NCBI GenBank assembly: GCA_022828595.1
Contig: JAKGHH010000001.1
Location: forward strand, 67,142,401 to 67,206,400
Reading direction: 5' to 3'
Origin: Nelumbo lutea
Lineage: Eukaryota > Streptophyta > Magnoliopsida > Proteales > Nelumbonaceae
Length of the DNA: 64,000 nt
Under the pieces are notes generated by a model. That model was not told where the DNA came from. It saw only the letters and a program-made list of their open reading frames with translations, and made no database searches. A program made the position numbers and the translations under genes. Position 1 is the first letter of the stretch. Each line of letters starts with the position of its first letter. Below are positions 1 to 10,600 of this stretch, one piece after another.

Positions 1-291
1 GGAAACACTAGATTTTGGTAAAGGATGATTTTAGGGTAACTTTGGTACTAGTTTGAGATACTTTTGATGTTATTTTAATTACATTTTTGAAGGCTTTATG
101 GTGAGAAGTATGCGAAAAATCCAATCTGTATTTTTTGATTGATATGTCTGAATATGGTTCAGACTTGAGAAGAATAGAGGAGAAAGAGGAGAAGAATAAT
201 AAGCTGTAGGTAGAAGAGGAGAAAACCTCACACTCCTGTTTGGTGGAGACTACTTATCAATATGTTCCACTTATTAGGCATGTTGTGATAT

Positions 292-1062
292 CATAGGTTG
301 TCAAGGAAACACCTAGGCAACAAGGCGCCCTTTGGAGGCTTGCCTCACCTAATCGCCAAGCAGTTTCATACATTGTGTTATAAAATATTTTTATATTCTT
401 TATTTTTGAGATTATAATTATAAAATAGACATTGTTAAACTAAAATATTCATTTTGTGCATTTATATACACTTTTTTATTATTTTCTTATTTGTTAGGTT
501 TTAATCAAAACAGACATTTCTAAATGCTTTATTGAACCCTCAAAGACTTCAAAACCTGAACCAATAAGCAAGGAAGAACTTAACATGAATGTGTTGATTT
601 TTTGAATTTTCTTTTCTATCTTCCTTTTGCTTCTCATGAATACATCGATTTTCTATACTTTAACATGAAGTTTATACTTTTCTTATAAAAACTATGGATA
701 GTTATTAAGGAAATGTAGTTATGGAACCTAGGGATATGCTTTTTACTTTAACAAATCCATCGTCTAAGTCAACCAATAAGCAAGGAAGAACTTAACATGA
801 ATATGTTGATTTTTTGAATTTTCTTTTCTATCTTCCTTTTGCTTCTCATGAATACATCGATTTTCTATACTTTAACATGAAGTTTATACTTTTCTTATAA
901 ACAATGGATAGTTATTAAGGAAATGTAATTATGGAACCTAGGGATATGCTTTTTACTTTAACAAATCCATCGTCTAAGTGATGCTTAGGAACCCACCTAG
1001 GCAACTAGGCGACAAGGCACCGTTCTGTTGCCTAGCCTCGCCTTTGTGCCTTGAAAACTATG
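292..1062. mobile_element. Non-autonomous hAT-type element (771 bp)
   Basis: Terminal inverted repeats CATAGGTTGTCAAGG (left) and, read inward from the right, CATAGTTTTCAAGG. The flanks carry an 8-bp near-identical duplication, TGTGATAT at 284-291 and TCTGATAT at 1063-1070 (7 of 8). Eight-base duplications are the hAT signature. Both ends hold CCTAGGCAAC-type motifs. No transposase coding is visible, so it is non-autonomous. It contains the 212-bp tandem duplication described separately. Confidence 0.6.
559..979. repeat. 212-bp tandem duplication, two copies
   Basis: Copy 1 is 559-770 and copy 2 is 771-979. Both run from AACCAATAAGCAAGGAAG to CATCGTCTAAGT and differ by only a few bases plus a short deletion in copy 2 (AAAAACTATGG against AAACAATGG). 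The near identity points to a recent duplication inside the surrounding hAT-type element. Confidence 0.9.
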
Positions 1063-1074
1063 TCTGATATATAA

Positions 1075-1560
1075 AGAGAAGTGTAATCACATGTCTAACT
1101 CTGTTAAATTATAAAAGAGGACAGACAAGAGTGCCCTTACTTGTTTAATACATAAACTCTAATGCTCCCCCCAAGCTGGAGAATATATATCTGTAAACAG
1201 AGCCGTTATGGTCAAAACAGCAAGAGAAAGAGAGAAAGAATGAGGAAGAAAAGAGAAGGGCACTGATCTGCTAAGATGAGAAAAAAACATAATCTCTCAT
1301 CTAGTAGTTGGCCCATATTTATACTCCACTAATAAAGAGATATTTACATAGTTAACCCTGTTTAATGAAAAATTAGGATTGGAGTGTCCTTGCTTAATGA
1401 TGGGAAATATCTAATTACGTTACATATCTCTTAATACTCCCCCTCAAACTGGTATATATATATCATATAGACCTAACTTGCCAGAGATGAAATCAATCCA
1501 AGGTCGATGCATGGCTTTGGTCAACAAATCTGCTAGTTGATCATCAGTTTTCAGCCGGGG
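1075..1560 (-). mobile_element. Ty1/copia 3' end fragments (RNase H tail, PPT, LTR)
   Basis: Read on the minus strand, about 1560-1460 encodes the end of a copia RNase H domain (LKTDDQLADLLTKAMHRPW, then a KLGLYDI-like tail). It is followed by a polypurine tract TTTGAGGGGGAG near 1447-1437 and an LTR beginning TATTAAGAGATATG. A second, related tract (TTGGGGGGAGC, near 1165-1175) followed by similar LTR sequence suggests two stacked copia ends. Everything upstream in pol is missing. Confidence 0.7.
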
Positions 1561-2844
1561 GGGGAGGATCTTCTAGTCAGCCATTTAAAGGAGTGTAAAT
1601 CTTTCATGTGGATATAGTTGTTGTCGTCTCTGAAGGGACCTACATTTTGCTGCACTAATGCCCTTGATCCATTAGGCAAATTTCAGCTTAGATACCTTTT
1701 CAATGCAGCAAAAGAAAAAAAAAAAAAAAAAGAAAATGCTCTCATTAGGGCATCTTTTAATTAAACATTGACTTGCATAAACTCAGGGAAAACTCAAATA
1801 CAAAATGGGGGTGTAGGGCTAATGTAGATTGAGGGCTAGGGTCTAGGGTTCAAGCAGTGAGTGGTTTTATCTGCCACAGGATTCCTAAATGCAGTCATCC
1901 TCAAAAGTCATGAATCTAAACAGTATTGCCACTTAATTAATATTTAAGGAATTGAACTTATATTCTATCCTACTTATGCCAATTAAATGACATATAAAAT
2001 GCAGCTCTGAAATTCAAAGTTGTCACATTTTAAACTTAGCTTAACCAAAAGCTATGAAAGGATCTTGCTCATACAGTCTGGCCATGTCAGAAACATTGTT
2101 GTATTAGCATGTAAGGAAATCCAGGTACCACTTTTCAGAGTCCAGGCAATATTTAATTTACCGTATATCTCTAGTTTCCCACTATTGGCTGTATTCCATC
2201 TTTAATACACTTCCATGCATATGCAGAATAATGAAAACAGTGATATCTAAGAAGAAGAGGAAATAGAAAAAGAGAACACAAGAGAGGAGAGGAATAGTCC
2301 AAATCTGAGCTACCCACTTTTCAGTATACTAGTAAACGTGCATGTGTTGCATGTGGCAATTTCCAATGATAATGATAATGATAAAAAAATTTTAACGTTC
2401 TTATTAGAGCTCCTGCAACAAAGATAAGTGATCAAATCAGTGTAATTGATATCATAAAAATTAGGTGGTTATCATCATCATGTAAGAGCTTTGTCCAAAT
2501 TATGTTGGATCAACTACATGAATCCCCTTTCACCATTCAATGCTATATCCATCGTTAAATTATGGGCACTTATATTTTTTATTACTTTCACCTAAGTCCT
2601 CGATTTATCCTTGGCTTTCTAGTCCCTCCAACATTAAATTGAACACCTTTTTAAACAAATTTATATATGGTTTTACATGCAACTGACCAAACCAATACCT
2701 TCTCTCATTTTTCTCCTTTTGGAGCTACTCCTGGGTTCGTTCTTCATATGCTGCCAATCAAGTGGTATTCATTAAAATTCCGTAGTGGGGTATGATTGGT
2801 TAAAATTCTTTTGGTATCATACCTTTTGGCATCATAGATAAAAA

Positions 2845-2846
<2 letters not shown>

Positions 2847-2901
<55 letters not shown>
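2847..2901. repeat. (AT)n microsatellite
   Basis: About 55 bp of uninterrupted AT dinucleotides inside an AT-rich stretch. No gene is associated with it beyond the presumed intron in which it lies. Confidence 0.95.
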
Positions 2902-2905
<4 letters not shown>

Positions 2906-3850
2906 GTAATATTAAAGACATGTTCAAAATTTTTATGTTTTAAAATTTTTTATATTTTGTATTTTCATTATTTATTTTATGACATTACAAGCGAACTTGT
3001 TTAATTGGGAGGGAAATGCAAATTGCAATTGACTTTTAGAACATTGGTTACTTGGTTTTATCTTATGGTCAAATCAACTGGTCAAATGGGTAAATCCATC
3101 ACTTAACAATTATTCTGAGTCCATTTATAACCAAACCACTTACTTGCAAAAGACCATTTACTTGGTTATCAACATCGTGGCCTAATTGAACCATTTAACC
3201 CGGTTAGTGAAATCACAAATTAGACATTAATTTTTCTAGATTTTATATTCCACTTCTATCATTAATAAAAGCAATTTTTATTTATCACATTTAGTTTTTA
3301 ATATGCCAAATATATAATATTAGACATGTACCCAAAATTGTTTTATTCTTTTTCATAATTTTTGTATTTCTTTATTCTTACGTTTTTTAATCATGAAACT
3401 ATGGGTTGACCAATTTAACCCAAATGGTTGAACCATTAACCTACCACCCAAATAGAAAATGGTTACGACTTTGTTTGATTTTAAATTCTATATCCTATTT
3501 TCGTCATTGATAAATACTTCATATTTATCATATTTATTTGTTGGGTTGCCCTTGTGTGGCCTGGGCTTTTGCATACTCCATTTGGGCATTTCTATTATAT
3601 ATATCCTTTTTTTTCTCTTTCAATAAAGTTTTAGTTTACAAAAAAAATATCATACTTATGTTTAATATGACGATATATAATAGTAGTGATGTGTCCAAAA
3701 TTTTCTATAGATTTTCTTTGTTTTATATGTTTTTATATATTTATCTATTTTTAATTTCTATTATTTAATTATGGCATTTTGGATTGATCCATTTAGCCTA
3801 GATGGTTGAACTACTTACCCACCACCTGGATTAAAAAAATGGTTTCATTT
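2895..3850. repeat. Diverged tandem repeat, about 0.36-0.41 kb unit
   Basis: Three diverged copies share an ATATATAATATTAGACATGT...CCAAAATT block (near 2900, 3312 and 3674). Each is followed by an AT-rich stretch, and then by GG(T)TGACC(A)ATTTAACCCA and GGTTGAACC(A)TTA motifs. The third unit is interrupted by a thymine-rich segment at 3540-3650. No coding is seen. It may be an old array or an inactive non-autonomous element. Confidence 0.5.
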
Positions 3851-3970
3851 CTGAGTTTATTTAAAAAATATAGGTTTTTATATTATGAAAATCATTATTT
3901 ATGGACTTAATTAATAGAATTTATAAAAAAAAAAACAAAAATACTTCAAATATAGTATTCAATGATAGAG

Positions 3971-4263
3971 AATAGGAGTTAATACCTTAAATATGGGATT
4001 TAATGTGAGGGAATTGAATAAAATGAATAGTGGATATTGAAATTACATTTTTTACCCCCAAAGTGAAAATTGTCCAAATTCAAAATGAAGGGTATTTTAG
4101 CCAAGAAAAATTCTAGAAATCAATAGGAGTTAATACCATAAATATGGGATTTAATGAAAGGGAATTGAATGAATTGAATAGTGGTATTGAAATTACATTT
4201 TTACCCCCAAAATAAAGTGTCTAAATTTGAGGGGTATTTTAGTCAAGTAAAATTCTAGAAATC
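3971..4263. repeat. 151-bp tandem repeat, two copies
   Basis: Copies at 3971-4121 and 4122-4263 both run from AATAGGAGTTAATACC to AATTCTAGAAATC with small differences. The repeat lies just upstream of the first visible coding exon of the sterol glucosyltransferase, within its presumed intron. Confidence 0.85.
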
Positions 4264-4666
4264 TTTGGCCTCATTTGTGCTTTTTATAGTAGTATAGATA
4301 TACTTGTGCAAATAATATAGAAGATTGCATATTTGCCCCTACAAGTGAAAAGTAAATGACACTATTACCCCTTTTCTCTAAAATATTACTAGATTCTGCC
4401 AAGATCCATGTACATACCTGTTTTATATCATTGCATGAACTGATTATGCATTTATGCTAGGAGGATATATGATTGTATATTAAATTAACCATATGGATGC
4501 ATTATAGTTTTCTAATTGATGTTGCAGACACTGAAAATTTCCATATCCTCATATCACCCCTAGGATGTTTTCCCTGATCCTGCATTGTTTCTTTATTTTT
4601 TACCTTTATAAATTGATATGATCCTGCTGTAGATTGTATATTTTACCTTTTATGAATTCAACACAG

Positions 4667-7600
4667 CCTGTTCAAGAGCCTGAGAAGATGACACAAATAA
4701 TTGTGGAGGCACTGGAAAAAACTGGACAGAGAGGCATCATTGGCAAAGGGTGGGGTGGCCTTGGGAACTGTAAGTCTTATTCCAATATTTGGTTAACTTT
4801 GTTTCTTATGTAACCTTGTTTTGGTAACTATTTCATATATTTTATTGAGCTTACACTCTGCTTGTAGGAGTGTCATATTTGTTTACCTGGATTTTTTCCC
4901 CAGTGGCAGAAGAAAAGGAATTTGTATATTCTCTGGATAACTGCCCTCATGACTGGCTATTCTTACGGTGCAAGGCTGTGGTAAGTCTCATTTCTTTTTG
5001 AAGGAAACACAAAAGGGCCAAAGTGGTAGCCCATCCCTTAACCCACGAGCCCCCAACCCTGGTGCTGAGAGTGAAAAGAGAATAATCTGATGAACTTGTT
5101 GAAAACCAACATCTACCACCAGTCTGGAACCTCTCATACCAAGCCTGATGTGCTTGTATGAGACCATACATTGATTTCTTGGTGGAGGCCTCATATAAAC
5201 TGTTCCACACAAATATCCATGTAGAAAGGCATTTTTGACGTCCATTTGGTAAACAATCCATTGCTTAATAGCAATGATAGCAAGGATAAGTCTGAAGTAG
5301 TCATCTTGGCAATTTGCTTAAATGTCTCTTTGTAGTCAATGCCATTCTCTTCTTCATAACCTTGGGCAACAAGTCAAGCCTTATGTCTATCCAAGCTCCC
5401 ATCAGAATTTAGTTTAATAAATTATACCCAATGACTCCTAATGATGGAAGCATCTGGAAAAGGAACAAGCTCCTAGGCATCATTTTCTAGTGGAGCTTGA
5501 ATCTCAATGTTGATGGCATCTTTCCGATGCTTAATTACCATAGCCTAGTGGTAAGATCTAGGAATCTCTATGGAGGACAACACAATAGAAAAGGAACTAC
5601 GTGTAGAAAAGAAAACCTATAGTGGTTAGGAAGACGGGGAATTTTGGAAGAATGGCGTAAAGGAACAAGAAAGGGAGGTAAAGTGTTGATGAAAGAACAA
5701 ACTTTGATGAGTAAGGAGGAGAAAGCACTAGTGGTGATGGAAGAAGAGATATAGAAATTGGAATAGCTAGATGCTTCCTGTAGTAAACTTGAAGAGACAG
5801 TAAATGAGGCTTAGAGTTACCTACAGAGGCAAAGCTATGCATAACAGTGAAGGGTGGTGAAGGTAATTTAACAATGTGTATAATGAAATATAAATTCTCA
5901 AGAAAGACAACATTTTGATATATGTAAAGATGTCAGACTTTAGGATCGTAATAAAGAAAACCCTTGTGTCTAAGTTGTACCCATGAAAGCACACAGTTGA
6001 TTGAGAAGTTAGCTTAGTGTGCTTATGAGGAGGGAGATGCATAAAAGAAACACAACCAAAAACATGACACATAGAGTAGGGTATACAATGTAAAAGAGAA
6101 TAAAAAGGAGAGAGATTATCAAAAGCAGAAGGATAAATATTGATGAGATGCACAACTATGCTAGTTGCCTCCACCCGAAAGGTAATATGGACATGGAAAT
6201 GAAGTAAAGGGAACTCACTACACTAATGTGTCCATTCTTGCATTTAGCAACCCCATTTTGTTGAAAGGTTTTGGGCAAAACATTTGTGACAAAATACCAT
6301 GATGCTTCATATAGGTTTGCAACTTCCTAATGTTGAATCATTAACATGGTGTGAACATTATGTTGAATCATTAACATAGTGTGAACATTCTTGGAAGTGA
6401 TAAAAACTTTTGTTTTCTTTTGGAGAAAATAAACCAAAGTATATTTAGTGCAATCATCAATAAACAATACAAAGTATCTATTACCAAGTTTTGAAATAAT
6501 TGGAGACGACCAAGCATCACTATGTATTATTTGAAAGGAAATTGTAGCATGCTCAAAAGAAGTGGGAAAAAGGCAAAAATATGACTCTTTGTAACCATAA
6601 GTCATACAAGATTTATCAATATTCTTAGAAATTGAAGCAACAGAAGGTAAACAACCAAAAGGAAACAAATGATCCAAGTTCTCAGCATGTGTGTGGCCTA
6701 AACGCCTATGCCATAAATGCCACACATTATTACAATAAGAAAACAGAACATTATTAGTAGCTGAAAGAAAACAAGAAGTTGGTAATGGATTCCTCTTCTT
6801 GAACTCGAGAGCAAATGGCCTCCCAAGTCTATGCCCCTTCCCCTCCACCTCCCTGGTGCATTGGTCTTGTATAATACAACCATCATGAGAAAATAGAGCA
6901 AGGCTACCATCATCAACAAGTTGACCAACGGACATGAGATTAGTTGTTAACTAAGGAATAAAGTAAGTTTTGGGAAGATGAAAAAGAGATGCCTGTGAAA
7001 TAGAGAGCAACAAATCATCACAACCAGCTATTTTTAGAGACTCGCCACTAACAGTGATTATTTGGTCATTAGAAGAGTAAGTTTAGGTGACTGACCAAAT
7101 GAGGCTCTAGTCATATGTTTTGAGGCAGTTGAATCAATAATCCACATATGGCTGGGACATTGGCTGAGGAATAGATGGTAGAAGACTTACCAGACAGATC
7201 AATGGCAAAAAAAAGTAGAGGAAATAGCTGAAGACATAAGTTGTCGTATCCTATCCTTCATTATTGTGCCAGGAGATTCCCTCTTTGAAGCTGAAGTGGA
7301 GGGAGGAATCCTTTCAAATTATTCTGCAATTGTCTAAATAGGGGGTTGAGTGGGGCATTCAGTGATAATATGCGCCTATTGTTTGAAGTATGTGCAAAAA
7401 TTTTTCTTCTTATAGTGAGAGGCCACATGTCCAAACTCTTTACATTCATAACGTTGAATCTTGGAGAAATCCTTCTTCCCCTTGGGTTTAGTAGTTAAAA
7501 ACAGTGTCAAAATCATGTTCTCTCTTGCTATCAAGAGAGAACTGAGTGAACAATCTGGTCTTCTATGCTAAGTGTTGAGGGAGATTCTAAGCTGGTGATT

Positions 7601-10600
7601 AACTGGTTACAGGATGAGGGAATGAAAATGTGGATGCATAATAATGATAGGAAGAAATTCAGGTGGTTAACTAGAGATATGGAGGTAAGGACAAGGTGGG
7701 TTAAAGGAGTGCAAATGCCTTAGCTGATACATTAGCTAAGCGAGGGGTGGAGAGAGACTCATTGTTTTGGGCACCATTGTAAGGGGATTGGGGCTTCTTG
7801 GGGGAGAGATAAGAGGTTTTATCTCTCATGAACTTTAACTGTTCTTGAACTTTCTGTACTTACCACATTCTACTCAGATTAATAAAATTTGATGTTATTG
7901 ATAAAAAAATGCATTATTTTCCTCTGATCAAAATGTTTCTTCATAACCTTCACGCAACAGCCAATACAGACATCTCCAAAATGAAGCAATTAATATTCTA
8001 TCCCGAGATTAATAAATCCATCATAGTATTCCTGGATTTTCTTCTCCCCCTATGTCTATGAGAATATGTCCATTTCAATTTGATATTGTCTGGACATATT
8101 GGATTGTTGATAGACCTCAAGATAGCCATACATCTGCTTTGCAGTTTTCAGACCCCTCATAGCTATAGCCACATCAATTGTAATCGAACTCAGTATCCAG
8201 GAAACAATCTGGGTGTTATTGATTTTCCATTGCATCAATCCCTTAGCATTAGTAGCATCAAAGATGGTTGTGGTGCCATCCAGATAATCCCACATTCCTT
8301 TTCCTTCAATAAATAATTGAAAATGAAACTTCTAGAGAGGTAGTTTGTTCCATCAAACCTCACAGATATGATACCACTCTTTTCAGATCCCATATTCAGT
8401 CAAGAATAGATGTAAACAGCAAACCAAAGGATAATAATCACTGGAGAACAGGTAAAAGGGCTTATGGAAGGAGCAAAAATCCACAGAACAACACAAAAAA
8501 AAAAAAAAGTCCCAAAATAATCAAAAGAAACACAAAGCCTGATCAGAGAGCAATATGCTTTGATACCATGTTAACAAATTGCAAGATGTAACCGGGGGAG
8601 GGGAGGGGAGAGCCAAGACTGTAGGGTGTGTCTAATGATGGCAGCCCCCAAACAAAGAGTTTATATTATTGTGTGAAGGACAATTCTGTCCTTACAAGAA
8701 TGAGATAAATACAACAATATAAAAGGTACAAGAAAACTAGAGTACAAGGAAAGATAAAATTATGTATTAACCCTCATTATCTCTACATTAGAAACATCCA
8801 CTTCTAGTAGTTACTGCCATGGCAGTATATGGATAGGAGACCCAAAAGAAATTTAAGCAGGAACCTAAGAACATTGTGAAAGGTTTATGTGAAGTGGTAG
8901 TAACATTATGTCTTACCATTTTGTTTTCATATGTTGAATCAGAATGATATCTACTTGTACCTTTTATTTAGTTCTTGAATTTATACACTGCAGAATCCAT
9001 GGTCATGTCATCTATGCCAAATCTAGAACTTTCTATTTCCATGTCTTTACTTAAACCATTGATCAGTGTGGTCAAGGTCCTTAGTAGTCTTGACATGCCT
9101 TGCTTAGGAATGACTAGGCATTACCTGGTTAGCTAGAATTAGAAGTATATTTGTTTTGATTTTTCAAAAATATAAAGTTATTGAGTTACTGAAAATTGGA
9201 TGTGTACATTTATGATAGAAATAACTTTTAAAACTTTATTGTTGTATACAAAATATCTGATAACTTATAATATTTATTTGCAATTATCAAAAACTATTTT
9301 AAGGTTTAGTACAATATCTTCATGTGCAAATAATATGTTTAAGATTACTATAGGTGGTGTGGATGCATGGAAAATTTTGTGGAAGTGATATTCTTTTATA
9401 GCAAAATGCTAGTATTCTAATTAATGTTCTGCAATCCTTCCTACTCTAATACTAGTCAATTGCCTATATGGATCTGTTTGTTCAAATTCAAATTCGAATT
9501 TGACTACTCCTATACTAGTCAATCTAAATAGGGTGTTTAGATTGAATTGACCCCCACCCCAAAAAGGCCAATATATATTACTGAATATAATATTATGTAC
9601 AATTACATAAATGCCCTTGTAGGGCAGCAACAAAAAATATGAAGAGAACATGAATAAGATTCAACAAGAGACTATGATAATATAATCAACATGCATACTT
9701 TACTCCCAAATTCTCTACACCCCCTCAAAATGATAGGACATAAGCATCAGTTTGTCAACAATGAGTGTGCAACTTGGGCAGGCCCAACCCAAGCCCGGAC
9801 CGACCCTGCCCACAATTTTACATGGGATGGGCTTGGACCCAAAAGTTTGAGCTTTTAATTTTTTGGGCTGGGTTTGGGTTTAGCCTTTAGGTAGCCCAAG
9901 CTTAGTCCGAGCTCAACTCAATTATATACATGTATATATGCATATATAGACACATTTTGCATGCATACATGCATATGTATACACATACATGTATATCAAT
10001 TTTTAGTGTGGGCTGATTGACCAACCTGAGCCCGAGCCCAACCTGAGTGCATCAAATTTGAGTGTGGGCCTGGGCTTGGTTGGGCTTGAGATTTAGGCCT
10101 AATTCTTAGGGTTGGGCTTAGGTTGACCTAAAACTCGGGCCGTCCCACCCAATTTGCACCCCTAGTAAACAAGAAAGATGTGTTTGGATTGATTCATAGC
10201 CTTGGTGAAGATGTTTGTAATCTACATGTTAGAGGTTATATGTGGAAGAACTACCAAGAAACAAATTTGATAAAATGAAAGTTCACCTCAATGTTTTTAG
10301 TAGGGCTGTTCACAGAGTGTCAAAAACCGACCAAACTGACTAGACCGACCCAACTCGATCCGATGTGGTCGGTTTTTAACTTAATTTGGTCAGTTTTGGT
10401 TTAGAAAAATGCATAACCCGACTGATCGGTTTGGTTGCGGGTTATAACTTTGTAAACCAAAGTAAACCGACCCGAACCGACCATATGAATGATGCTTTCA
10501 TGTCCTAGTTCAATCTTTTCAAAAAAAAAAAAAGCAAAAAAAGACAAAAGTCTTTTTATGAGATAACATGCAAGAGGGTGGAAATGTGAAGTCTAATCTG

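Larger units (their letters stand above)
5070..8787 (-). mobile_element. Truncated antisense Ty1/copia element in the UGT80 intron
   Basis: Read on the minus strand the order is 5' LTR (8787-8569), PBS, gag, CCHC region, GAG-pre-integrase, integrase, then the start of RT. This is the copia order, integrase before RT. The element breaks off shortly after the RT start, about 90 bp from the donor site of the preceding exon, so the rest of RT, RNase H and the 3' LTR are gone. Numerous stops and frameshifts mark it as dead. A LINE scrap sits inside the gag region at about 7556-7908. Confidence 0.85.

Noticed and set aside
2020..2205. Open frame of 61 codons on the + strand
   Set aside because: AT-rich, no domain, no context; expected by chance in this stretch.
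9200..9388. 62-codon ORF in the UGT80 intron
   Set aside because: AT-rich, inside an intron, no similarity recognised.
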